Assembly: GCA_014728115.1 (NCBI GenBank)
Contig: WJME01000045.1
Coordinates: 1-64,000, forward strand
Direction of reading: 5' to 3'
Length of the DNA stretch: 64,000 bases
DNA from: Candidatus Zhuqueibacterota bacterium
Lineage (GTDB): Bacteria > Zhuqueibacterota > Zhuqueibacteria > Residuimicrobiales > Oceaniaggregativiventaceae
Part shown: piece by piece, positions 36,811-45,066 of the stretch
Position numbering within the stretch: the first letter of the stretch is position 1
How the letters are laid out: each line of letters begins with the position of its first letter
Notes under the pieces: generated by a model
The model's input: the letters and a program-made list of their open reading frames with translations, nothing else
Told to the model about the DNA's origin: nothing
Database searches by the model: none
Translations under genes and position numbers: made by a program

Positions 36811-39183
36811 TTATTTTCTTTTTCTTTTGTTCTTGAGAGCGGTGTCTAGAACATCGTCAAGTCGCTCGACAAAAAAGAAATGAATATCTTTGGTGGTATT
36901 TTCTGGAATTTCTTCCAAATCCTCTTTGTTTTTCGCAGGAAGAATGACATTTTTAATACCAGCTCTGCGAGCTGCCAGAACTTTTTCTTTGATGCCCCCC
37001 ACCGGAAGCACCTTACCTCTCAACGTGATTTCACCTGTCATGGCAACATCGTGACGAACCGGTCGTTTGGTAAGCATTGAAACCAGAGATGTGGCCAATG
37101 TGACACCGGCACTGGGTCCATCCTTTGGAATCGCACCCGCAGGGATATGAACATGAATATCTTTATTCTCGAAAAATTTTTCATTGATACCCAGTTCTTT
37201 TGCATGGGCGCGGATATAAGAGAGAGCCGCATGGGCAGACTCTTTCATCACATCTCCCAATTGGCCGGTAAGAATCAGTCCTTTTGAACCTGCCATTTGT
37301 GTGGCTTCAATAAAGAGGATATCTCCGCCAGTAGAAGTCCAGGCGAGTCCTGTGGCGACACCTGGTTCGCCTTTACGTTCAGCGACTTCGGAATAGAATT
37401 TTACGGGCCCGAGCATTTCACGGAGATCCTCGGGTTTTATCGATCGTTTTTCTTCCTGCCCTTCGGCGACAGCGCGCGCCACTTTACGGCAGACCGTGGC
37501 GATTTCCCGTTCCAGGTTTCGAACGCCCGCTTCCCGGGTATAATCCTGAATGATTTTTCTGACCGCCCCTTTGGTAAACGAAATATTTTTTCGTTTCAAG
37601 CCATTCTCACGGATCTGCCTGGGAATCAAATACTTGAAAGCGATTTGGAGTTTTTCTTCAGCAATATATCCTGGTAATTCAATGACTTCGAGACGATCCT
37701 GCAGCGCACTGGGTATGGTGTGCAACACATTCGCAGTGGTGATAAACATGACTCTTGATAAATCAAACGGGACATCCAAATAATGATCGGAAAAAGAAAA
37801 GTTTTGTTGTGGATCCAAAACTTCCAACAGAGCAGAAGAGGGATCACCCCTAAAATCGCGGCCGATCTTGTCGACCTCATCGAGCATAAAAATGGGATTA
37901 TGGGTACCGGCTGTTTTCAAACCTTGAATAATGCGACCGGGCAAGGCACCGATATAGGTTCGTCTGTGGCCTCGAATCTCGGCTTCATCATGCACTCCCC
38001 CCAAAGAAATACGCACGAATTTTCGTCCCATCGACCTGGCAATGGATTGTCCGAGGGAGGTTTTGCCAACGCCTGGTGGGCCGACGAAACAAAGAATCGG
38101 GCCTTTGGTATCTGATTTGAGGCGCCGAACTGCCAGATATTCCAGTATTCGAGATTTGACTTTTTCCAGGTCATAATGATCCTCATCGAGGATGTCGCGT
38201 GCTTTTTCCAGGTCCAGACTATCTACAGTTGACTTTGACCATGGAAGGGCAATCATCCAATCGAGATAAGTCCTGGAGACGGTGTATTCAGCTGCTCCTG
38301 GCTGCATTTTGGCGAGTCGGTCTAGTTCGCGCATTGCCTCATGTTCGGCAGTCTCGGACATTTTTGCCTGAACGATTTTTTGTCTCAACTCTTCTATTTC
38401 CATCGATCGTTCATCGCCCACTCCCAATTCTTTTTGGATAGCACGCAGCTGCTCACGCAAAAAATATTCTCTTTGATTCTTTCCGATTTCTGTTTGCACT
38501 TTGTCTTGAATTTTAGAGCCGACTTCAAGAACCTCGAGTTCACGATTGACCATCACTGTCAGGTGCTCGAGTCGTTTTCCAACATCCGACTCTTCCAATA
38601 TCTCTTGCTTTTCGGTCACGCTTAGATTTAAATTGGAGGCAATTAAATCAGCCAGTTTGCTTGGATCTACAGTGTTGACGACAACCACCTGAAGTTCATC
38701 GGGTAACTGGGGGACCAATGAGACAATTTTTTGGAACTGAATCGACACATTCCTTTTTAAAGCTTCCAACTGAGTAGAGTTTGAAATTGTTTCTTCAATG
38801 ACAGAGACGTTGCCGACAAGATAGGGATCGGTCTGAATAAGGCTCTTGATGCGAATTCTTTCCATACCCTGTACCAATACCCGCAAGGATCCATCGGGAA
38901 ACTTTAGCATCCGCAAAACAACCGCCGCAGTGCCTATTTTATAGATATCATCTAAACCGGGTTCTTCGATTTCTACATCTCGTTGCGATGCTAGTCCCAG
39001 AATCCTGCTGCCAGAGGTGACGTCATTGATTAACTGGACAGATTTTTCTCTGGCTACGATCAAAGGGGTGACAATATTGGGAAAAACTACAGTGTCACGC
39101 AAAGGTAATATAGGAATTTCTTCAGGGATTTCTTGATCGCTCAAATCTATCTGAGGGGGATTTTCAACAATTTGTTCAGGCAT
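36811..39183 (-). CDS. lon: ATP-dependent protease Lon
   Basis: 790 residues, full length for LonA. N-terminal substrate domain ([20 protein letters not shown]), coiled-coil middle, AAA+ module with Walker A GPPGVGKT (368-375) and Walker [11 protein letters not shown], and a C-terminal serine-lysine protease domain with KDGPSAGVT (Ser691) and the Lys about 43 residues later. Degrades misfolded and regulatory proteins. It follows the hsp20 gene by 38 nt, so the two form a heat-stress pair. ATG with TGGAGA upstream. Confidence 0.97.
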   Translation of the reverse strand: MPEQIVENPPQIDLSDQEIPEEIPILPLRDTVVFPNIVTPLIVAREKSVQLINDVTSGSRILGLASQRDVEIEEPGLDDIYKIGTAAVVLRMLKFPDGSLRVLVQGMERIRIKSLIQTDPYLVGNVSVIEETISNSTQLEALKRNVSIQFQKIVSLVPQLPDELQVVVVNTVDPSKLADLIASNLNLSVTEKQEILEESDVGKRLEHLTVMVNRELEVLEVGSKIQDKVQTEIGKNQREYFLREQLRAIQKELGVGDERSMEIEELRQKIVQAKMSETAEHEAMRELDRLAKMQPGAAEYTVSRTYLDWMIALPWSKSTVDSLDLEKARDILDEDHYDLEKVKSRILEYLAVRRLKSDTKGPILCFVGPPGVGKTSLGQSIARSMGRKFVRISLGGVHDEAEIRGHRRTYIGALPGRIIQGLKTAGTHNPIFMLDEVDKIGRDFRGDPSSALLEVLDPQQNFSFSDHYLDVPFDLSRVMFITTANVLHTIPSALQDRLEVIELPGYIAEEKLQIAFKYLIPRQIRENGLKRKNISFTKGAVRKIIQDYTREAGVRNLEREIATVCRKVARAVAEGQEEKRSIKPEDLREMLGPVKFYSEVAERKGEPGVATGLAWTSTGGDILFIEATQMAGSKGLILTGQLGDVMKESAHAALSYIRAHAKELGINEKFFENKDIHVHIPAGAIPKDGPSAGVTLATSLVSMLTKRPVRHDVAMTGEITLRGKVLPVGGIKEKVLAARRAGIKNVILPAKNKEDLEEIPENTTKDIHFFFVERLDDVLDTALKNKRKRK

Positions 39184-39221
39184 ATTATTCTCCAGTCTGG
39201 TAAGAGCAGTGTTTGTGCACC

Positions 39222-39644
39222 CTATTCTGGCTCGGCCACTTTGATGGGAATTTCTATGGCATTACTCTGTTTTGATATTTTTATTTCCAGAATACCATCC
39301 ACGAGAGAGGCATTGATTTCATTATGTTCCAATGATTCTGGTAGAGGAATCTGTTTTTCGAAATTGCCATAGTGCAATTCCAGTTGATGATAGGTTATCT
39401 CATTTTCAGGTCTGGTTGGTTTGCGAAAGCCATTTATATAGAGGGTGCTATTTTTTAATTTCAAGTCTAAATTCGAACGTTCTACGCCGGGGACCTCGAT
39501 GACGATATGTACTGTATCGGCGGTCTCGAAAATATCTGTATTGGGTTCCCAGGGCCCGGTTGTGCTATTGGGGCAGCAAAGCAGACGCCTTGGCCCCTGT
39601 CTGCCTGCCCGGTCCGTGAATTCTCGATATATCTTTATTTGCAT
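39222..39644 (-). CDS. Hsp20/alpha-crystallin family small heat-shock protein
   Basis: 140 residues. Alpha-crystallin domain (about 35-125: PNTDIFETADTVHIVIEVPG, LDLKLKNSTLYINGFRK, LVDGILEIKISK). The N-terminus is unusual, with two adjacent Cys (RRLLCCPNS). Holds unfolding proteins in solution without ATP. Placed immediately upstream of lon. I looked for a CIRCE-type inverted repeat in the 95 nt before it and saw none. Confidence 0.92.
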   Translation of the reverse strand: MQIKIYREFTDRAGRQGPRRLLCCPNSTTGPWEPNTDIFETADTVHIVIEVPGVERSNLDLKLKNSTLYINGFRKPTRPENEITYHQLELHYGNFEKQIPLPESLEHNEINASLVDGILEIKISKQSNAIEIPIKVAEPE

Positions 39645-39740
39645 GGTCTCTCCTGCTGCTTGTTTTCAATGCATATTAACAAAACCTGTATGTGATATCT
39701 TTCCGCTAAATGATTACTATTAACTTTATTTTACAACAAC

Positions 39741-40301
39741 TTAGCGCAACTTGCTTAATTTGGCCAAATCCTGATCATTGCCCAGGATGACAAGGCTTTC
39801 ACTATCCTTAATCACGTGATCCGCTGTAGGGATCAGAAGAACATTGCTGGAGATTACTTCTTTTATAATCAATACCAAAACACCATATTGATTACGCAAG
39901 TTTAATTCTCCAAGAGATTTACCTACCCATGACTGAGGAGGGGCGGTTTCAATAATACTGATACCCTCTCCCAGAGTAATATTATCAAGCAAATATTCGC
40001 TTTCAAGAGTACGGGCAACCCTATAAGCTTCATCTCGTTCAGGAAAAACGACTCCAAAGAAGGTGAATTTTAACCCTGTATCCACCACGATCAGCCCGGT
40101 GACACATACCGCTAAAGTAGCCGTAAAGACTGCATCAAGAAGAGAAAGTGAACCATGATGGCTTGCTGGCAAATATAACAATCCTGAACCAAACAAAATT
40201 AAAGTCAGGAAACTGAGTGCAAGTATATGAGCCGGAGTTATTTTCCGGGTAAACTGATTCCATAGAGTTAAATGGCAACCGGACAATTCTTGTCTGTTCA
40301 T
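39741..40301 (-). pseudogene. KtrB::KtrA in-frame deletion chimera (potassium uptake remnant)
   Basis: 186 residues from the ATG at 40301. Residues 1-83 are the start of a KtrB/TrkH-type channel: first helices (ITPAHILALSFLTLILFG), pore loop and selectivity filter (TLAVCVTGLIVVDTG). From residue 84 (VVFPERDEAYRVARTLESEY) to the end it is the C-terminal part of a KtrA-type RCK protein: the end of the NAD-binding lobe and the RCK-C domain (GKSLGELNLRNQYGVLVLII). The rest of KtrB and the nucleotide-binding half of KtrA are missing. The frame is open across the join (about 40052). There is no ribosome-binding site at the ATG. Most likely a deletion scar; an assembly join is possible. Confidence 0.75.
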
Positions 40302-40325
40302 TTGATGGCTTTGCTGCAACGGTCA

Positions 40326-40354
40326 AATAAAAAAAAGGTGGTTAGCCCACCTTT
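40326..40354 (-). terminator. Rho-independent terminator after the GYF-MinD gene
   Basis: On the minus strand AAAGGTGG/CCACCTTT (plus-strand arms 40334-40341 and 40347-40354, loop of 5) is followed by a run of T (40333-40326). It lies about 40 nt beyond the stop at 40393. Confidence 0.85.
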
Positions 40355-40392
40355 CAAACTTACAGAAAATATTGATAATGGTAAAGAACTTT

Positions 40393-41670
40393 TTATCGCT
40401 TGAAAATAGGATCGAGATGGCGTACAGGGCATGGATACCCGCCGTTCTGGAAATCACAATCTCCCCAATAGAAACAATTCACAGAACAGATCACATCACT
40501 TTCTTTGAGTTGATTGGTGGGATAGTAAACAGATTCTTCTGTTGCTCTTTTGATCAATTGTCGCTTGTGGCGGAATCCTTTCCAGCCAGACTTTTGTAAC
40601 AAGCCTATTGAGATCAATTTGGCCAGACTACGAGAAGCTTTGGATTTTGGATTCGCCAACAAATAGGGCTTGAGGTCTTTGACAGAGTTTCTAACACTTT
40701 CGTCATATTCAACAATACCAACAAAATCCATCTCTACGGCCAATAATTCTTCAACTGCGGTTTTTAGTGTCGTTCCTTCTCTGGCTTCATCCTTTTCATG
40801 AACCATATTAAGGATAAGCTTGGGGTTGAATTCATGCAATATTTGTTCAGTTTCTGCAAAAGCTTGTGCATCGATTTTTTTTATCTTAACCAACAGGTCT
40901 CCAACAGTAATCCCGATGCGGCCGGGTTCTGCAAAGGAATCGCTTTCCAGCAATTCGATGATAGGTTCGTGTTTTCTGAAATGACGTTGTAGCTTTCGAA
41001 AAATAGCGATTTTTACGAAATTAAATGTCTCTTGAACAGCCATAGGTTCAGGCGAGGTGACGACGATACGCTGATCAGCCGCCAAAAAGAAATCGATGAC
41101 ATTATAGGAAGCCCCTGCACCGAGATCCAGAAGGATATAATCGGCATTAATGCTTTTAAGATTTGAAATAAATCGCAGTTTTTGAGAGTATTTTGGATTT
41201 GCCAAACCCAAAGTGCCGCAAGCACCGCTGATGAGCTTGAGATTTTCCACCGGTGTATCTAAAAGGATATCCGCAAGTGTTTCTCTTTGCAGCGTATAAA
41301 AATGATAAAATGTATAATCGGGTTCGAGAATCCCCATGCAAGTATGCAAATTCGCGCCCCCAAGGTCAGCATCGACGATAACGACCTGGTTGCCCAAGGT
41401 CGCCAGTCCTACACCCAGAGAAGCGGTTGTAACCGTTTTCCCAACGCCTCCTTTACCGCCCCCGATGGCATAGACTGTCTTTTGTAGGGTTTCCTCCTCT
41501 AGAAAAAGATTTTTATATTCGTCGCTCTCGCCAGCCTTTACCCACTGGTTTTCGGCTTCCAAATAAATCAGGTCATTGTGCGAGAACTCGCCTTTTGAAA
41601 TCATTTCCCGCAACTCGCCTGCCGAGAAAGGCCCTTGCTGTTGGTCATTTACTTTAATAAACACTTGCAT
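40393..41670 (-). CDS. GYF_2 domain - MinD/FlhG-like ATPase with C-terminal Cys cluster
   Basis: 425 residues. N-terminal GYF_2 domain (1-57: QGPFSAGELREMISKGEF, then W in NQWVKAG), then a MinD/ParA-type ATPase (about 65-340) with deviant Walker A KGGVGKT (73-79), VDADLGGANLHT and DLGAGASYNVIDFFLAAD. The C-terminus has four Cys (395, 399, 405, 414) that could bind a metal. MinD/FlhG relatives position cell-surface machines at the membrane. The GYF domain, which binds proline-rich peptides in eukaryotes, suggests a specific protein partner here. It lies 46 nt downstream of a cold-shock gene. Confidence 0.85.
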   Translation of the reverse strand: MQVFIKVNDQQQGPFSAGELREMISKGEFSHNDLIYLEAENQWVKAGESDEYKNLFLEEETLQKTVYAIGGGKGGVGKTVTTASLGVGLATLGNQVVIVDADLGGANLHTCMGILEPDYTFYHFYTLQRETLADILLDTPVENLKLISGACGTLGLANPKYSQKLRFISNLKSINADYILLDLGAGASYNVIDFFLAADQRIVVTSPEPMAVQETFNFVKIAIFRKLQRHFRKHEPIIELLESDSFAEPGRIGITVGDLLVKIKKIDAQAFAETEQILHEFNPKLILNMVHEKDEAREGTTLKTAVEELLAVEMDFVGIVEYDESVRNSVKDLKPYLLANPKSKASRSLAKLISIGLLQKSGWKGFRHKRQLIKRATEESVYYPTNQLKESDVICSVNCFYWGDCDFQNGGYPCPVRHLDPIFKR

Positions 41671-41715
41671 TATTTTGCCCTGTTTTAAACCGCCTCACCT
41701 CGACCCGTTGCACAA

Positions 41716-41919
41716 TCAAGCCTTGCGTACTCGGATTGCCTTATCACCTTTCATGTCGCTTCTGACATCAAATTTCACTTTAAGGCCGATCCGGACGTCG
41801 TTTGCAGGTAAAGTCACGTCGAGATCAGAAACATGTAAAAAGAGATCCTGCTCTTCATCGGTAGAAATAAATCCATAGCCTTTTTGAGAGTCCCAGGCAC
41901 GTACATAGCCATATTGCAT
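41716..41919 (-). CDS. Cold-shock domain protein (CspA-like)
   Basis: 67 residues, one OB-fold cold-shock domain. RNP1-like KGYGFIST and RNP2-like LFLHVSD are both present. Binds single-stranded RNA/DNA and melts RNA structure. I chose the ATG at 41919 because GTGAGG lies 8 nt before it; an in-frame GTG further up is part of that ribosome-binding site. It lies directly behind a strong terminator, so its promoter must be very close or overlap the terminator. Confidence 0.9.
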   Translation of the reverse strand: MQYGYVRAWDSQKGYGFISTDEEQDLFLHVSDLDVTLPANDVRIGLKVKFDVRSDMKGDKAIRVRKA

Positions 41920-41954
41920 ATTATAATACCTCACAAATTGATTTTTGCGTGCAT

Positions 41955-42001
41955 ATTTTTAAAAAGGCCGGAACTAAAAACCATAACGTTCTTCCGGCCT
42001 T
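41955..42001 (-). terminator. Terminator after the poly-Glu membrane protein gene
   Basis: Ten-bp stem AAGGCCGGAA/TTCCGGCCTT (41964-41973 and 41992-42001) followed on the minus strand by a T-rich tract. Separates the 42-48 kb genes from the cold-shock/MinD pair. Confidence 0.8.
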
Positions 42002-42049
42002 AAAGTTTCAAAAACGAAAATCACCATCAAGCCTAGAAAAAAATCTCAT

Positions 42050-43216
42050 TCATTCGGCAGAGTCTTCTGATGACATCTCTTGATTGTCTTGCCCTTCTTC
42101 CTCTTCCTCTTCCTCTTCTTCCTCTTCACGGTCCACGCGTTCCAGGAGGTTCTCATCGTCTTTAATTTTACGTATGATGAGAAAACTGAGCAAATTGCCT
42201 ACATTAAAGCTCGCAAACCCATAAGAAACGACCCACCCGCCAATAAAAATTAAGCCAAGTGCATAGAGATAAGAGGAAACCACCACACTCGTTGACAGAT
42301 CCGTTAACAGGGGCCATGGGTGCGAAAAATATACCCATGTAGTATATTTCCCCATCACTGCCTCTATGCCCTGCTGCCCCCACAAAAGCCAGCTTTGAAC
42401 AATGGCCTGACCATTATGAGACAAATTTATATAATCCGCTCCCATACTGGAGATCAAAATGGCATTCATCAAGACAATACCTTGTTTGACCAAAACTGCA
42501 AAAACCGCCAAGGCAGCAAAGGCCAACAAGGTGTTTAGGACCAGATATCCAATAAAGCGAAAGGGCTGGGACCAAACCAGCGAGAAAGTTTGAAAAATCG
42601 CCTCAAAAGCATCTTCATCAGTTGAGGCCAAAATGCCAGGCACCAAAAATAGAGTTGCAACAAGCATGATCATAAAAAGCACAATGATAAGAGCAAACAC
42701 AAACCACAACACAGTGAAAAGAGAAATACCTATTTCTCCAACAAAGGGTATTTTCCCCAGGAGGCCGACAATCCATCCACCGGCAAAAAAGAGACCTATT
42801 AAAAGAAGTAAAGAAACCGGTGTCATGATGATGGAAATAGATTTACGTAGAGCAAAGTTAAACGCTTCCTTCCAGGAATAAAAAGCATTGCCTTTGGCCT
42901 GCATATAAGCTGCCCGGGCTACTGCAGTGGCACCGATGAGATACATGAGAACAAACCATAGATTGGCGAGGATAAAGACAACCCAGGCCAGAATCGAAAA
43001 GGATTCTCCGCTTGAAAAAGAACACGGAGTTAAACCGTATTTTTGCCAGACTGTTGCCAGACCATGTCCATTCACGAGATATCCGGCATATGTCAAAATC
43101 AAATAACCTGCATAAGCCATAAAAAGTCCCAAAAGCTGGATCCACATTCTTTGCAGGCTACCTGCGATCCTGGGAGCACGAAACAAGTCTTTAAAATTGA
43201 AATAAAGCTTAATCAT
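42050..43216 (-). CDS. Polytopic membrane protein with poly-Glu C-terminal tail
   Basis: 388 residues with about six or seven hydrophobic segments and a cytosolic acidic tail: a run of Glu residues encoded by a GAA/GAG-type tract (about 42090-42126), then more acidic residues. N-terminus: KLYFNFKDLFRAPRIAG. No catalytic motif is seen; the layout resembles uncharacterised DUF-type envelope proteins. The start is the ATG at 43216, behind GGAGGAG. It lies 47 nt downstream of the CorC-like gene, so it is probably the last gene of the phoH operon. Confidence 0.7.
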   Translation of the reverse strand: MIKLYFNFKDLFRAPRIAGSLQRMWIQLLGLFMAYAGYLILTYAGYLVNGHGLATVWQKYGLTPCSFSSGESFSILAWVVFILANLWFVLMYLIGATAVARAAYMQAKGNAFYSWKEAFNFALRKSISIIMTPVSLLLLIGLFFAGGWIVGLLGKIPFVGEIGISLFTVLWFVFALIIVLFMIMLVATLFLVPGILASTDEDAFEAIFQTFSLVWSQPFRFIGYLVLNTLLAFAALAVFAVLVKQGIVLMNAILISSMGADYINLSHNGQAIVQSWLLWGQQGIEAVMGKYTTWVYFSHPWPLLTDLSTSVVVSSYLYALGLIFIGGWVVSYGFASFNVGNLLSFLIIRKIKDDENLLERVDREEEEEEEEEEEGQDNQEMSSEDSAE

Positions 43217-43263
43217 CGACTCCTCCAAAAATTTAGTCTCTGATGTGTTAGGGGTTGATGTTA

Positions 43264-44559
43264 TTATTCATTAACAGGCTCTGAATGTATTTGCTGAATA
43301 ATCTTGACATTGATGATACGGTTTTGCTCCACCTTGACAGTCACCAGATCATAGCCTCTATAGCTAATGACCTGATTTTCTTCCGGCACAGATCCCGTAA
43401 GATCGAAAATGAATCCTCCCAAGGTATCGTATTCATCTTTTTCCGGAATTTGAATGTTGATCAATTCATTAAGAGAGTGTATGTCTATCTTTGCGGCAAC
43501 GATCCAGGAATTTTCATCCAGTCGTTTATACAAGGCCACTTCCTGATCATACTCATCACGTATTTCGCCCACAATTTCTTCCAGAACATCTTCCAGGGTA
43601 ACCAAACCAGACGTGCCCCCGTACTCATCCACGACGATGGCCATATGTTGTCGTTCCTTTTGAAATACACGCAACAGATCATCGATCTTTTTGCTCTCTG
43701 GTACAAATATGGCGGGACGTGCCAACTCTAATAGATTTGGTTTTTCCTGGTGCTCCAACACTGAGGCGAGAAGATCCTTTGCATTGATAATGCCTTTAAT
43801 GCGATCAATATTATCTTGAAAAATAGGGATTCTTGTATGGCCCTTTACCTTGATCAGTTCTATCAAATCATTGATGGTGATGTCTTCGGCAACACAAACC
43901 ATATCCGTTCTGGGAACCATGATCTCCCGGACAATAGTATCACCAAATTCTATGATAGAGTGAATCATTTCCTTTTCTTCTGATTCTAATTCACCCTGGT
44001 CTTCACCCAATTGCAAGAGGACTTGCAGTTCACTTTTCTCCAAATAGTGTTCGGTTTCACTTTCCCTGATCTTAAACAATGAAATCATCTTATAAAGAGT
44101 GCGGTCAAGCAATATGCTAAAGGGTAAAAAAAGTAAATATATGATAAAAACAAGTGGGACAACAGTTTTTGCAAAACGCTGAGGATTTTTTACGGCTAAA
44201 ATTTTTGGAGTTATTTCACTGATTACAAGAATAATAAAAGTTACAAAAACGACGTTAAAGATCAGAGCAATATTTTGCGGAATGCCCCATTGAACTGACA
44301 ATTGAGAAACAAAGATTGCAGCCAGAGAAGCTGCTGCGACATTAACAAGTGTATTTCCTATCAAAATTGCAATGAGCAAGCGCCGGGGTCTTTCCAGCAT
44401 TGCCACAATACGACGTGATCGCTTGTCATTTTTTTCTGTCATTTTTTCCAGGCTAAGCGGAGAAAGTGAAAAAAAAGCGGTCTCTGAACCGGAAAAAAAT
44501 GCAGAGCAGACCAAGAGAAAAATAAATGAAAAGATAAAAGACGCTGGATCAGGTTCCAA
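43264..44559 (-). CDS. CNNM/CBS/CorC-domain membrane protein (hemolysin family)
   Basis: 431 residues. N-terminal CNNM/DUF21 membrane domain (about 1-190, four hydrophobic segments; SGSETAFFSLSPLSLEKM), two CBS repeats (about 205-330; RTDMVCVAEDITINDLIELI, GHTRIPIFQDN, VVDEYGGTSGLVTLEDVLEE) and a C-terminal CorC_HlyC domain. Family members affect magnesium/cobalt efflux. The TTG start at 44559 lies 10 nt after AGGAGG; no upstream ATG exists. It follows ybeY, as in the common ybeZ-ybeY-ybeX order. Confidence 0.88.
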   Translation of the reverse strand: MEPDPASFIFSFIFLLVCSAFFSGSETAFFSLSPLSLEKMTEKNDKRSRRIVAMLERPRRLLIAILIGNTLVNVAAASLAAIFVSQLSVQWGIPQNIALIFNVVFVTFIILVISEITPKILAVKNPQRFAKTVVPLVFIIYLLFLPFSILLDRTLYKMISLFKIRESETEHYLEKSELQVLLQLGEDQGELESEEKEMIHSIIEFGDTIVREIMVPRTDMVCVAEDITINDLIELIKVKGHTRIPIFQDNIDRIKGIINAKDLLASVLEHQEKPNLLELARPAIFVPESKKIDDLLRVFQKERQHMAIVVDEYGGTSGLVTLEDVLEEIVGEIRDEYDQEVALYKRLDENSWIVAAKIDIHSLNELINIQIPEKDEYDTLGGFIFDLTGSVPEENQVISYRGYDLVTVKVEQNRIINVKIIQQIHSEPVNE

Positions 44560-44604
44560 GTGGATTTTGCCTCCTATTTTGTTCGACTAGTAAAAGTAAA
44601 AAAT

Positions 44605-45066
44605 TTAATGCTCTGGTGCCAATAAAAAATGAGCAGATTTTAATATTTGTTCCTGAGTCTGGTGCATCAGATCACGATGAGTTTGTGTATCATCCCGATA
44701 ACCGATCAGGTGTAATAATCCATGGATAATCAATCGAAAGAGTTCTTCATTTTGGGAAATGGCATACATTTTGGCTTGATCCCGAGCTTGCTCGACATTC
44801 ACATAAATTTCTCCCTCAACGACCGTGTTTGGTTGAGAGAAAGGAAAAGAAATCACATCTGTAGTTGAGGGGTCTGCAAAATATTCTTTATGTAATCTTT
44901 TCATCAACGTATGATCTGTAAAGACAATAGAGATATCCCATTCAAACTCTTTTTGCAATTGGTCAGCCATCACAGTAAAGAGTCTTTTAATCATTTGACT
45001 TTTGATTTCCTCAAAGCCACAGTTGCTATCCAGCCTGAGCTTTGTTTTTGGATGTCGTTTTGGCAC
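44605..45066 (-). CDS. ybeY: Endoribonuclease YbeY (16S rRNA maturation)
   Basis: 153 residues. Metal site HGLLHLIGYRDD: the first two His of the HxxxH pair are present, and the third ligand position reads as in the Bacteroidetes-type variant (GYxD) rather than GYDH. TTDVISFPFSQP, the conserved substrate-side loop, is present. Needed for 16S rRNA 3'-end processing and ribosome quality control. GTG start, with AAGGAG 4 nt upstream, lying inside the 3' end of the PgpH-like gene (41-nt overlap). Confidence 0.9.
   Translation of the reverse strand: MPKRHPKTKLRLDSNCGFEEIKSQMIKRLFTVMADQLQKEFEWDISIVFTDHTLMKRLHKEYFADPSTTDVISFPFSQPNTVVEGEIYVNVEQARDQAKMYAISQNEELFRLIIHGLLHLIGYRDDTQTHRDLMHQTQEQILKSAHFLLAPEH

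Noticed and set aside
39741-40319. A functional small potassium channel.
   Set aside because: The chimera has one pore loop only, no complete TrkH/KtrB body and only the C-terminal half of an RCK protein.
42088-42128. CTTCTT/CTCTTC microsatellite as a contingency locus.
   Set aside because: It encodes an acidic tail in frame and its length is not an obvious phase-variation unit; no evidence beyond low complexity.
44605-45066. Inactive YbeY because the third metal ligand is not His in GYDH.
   Set aside because: The GYxD form occurs in Bacteroidetes-type YbeY; the first two His are intact.
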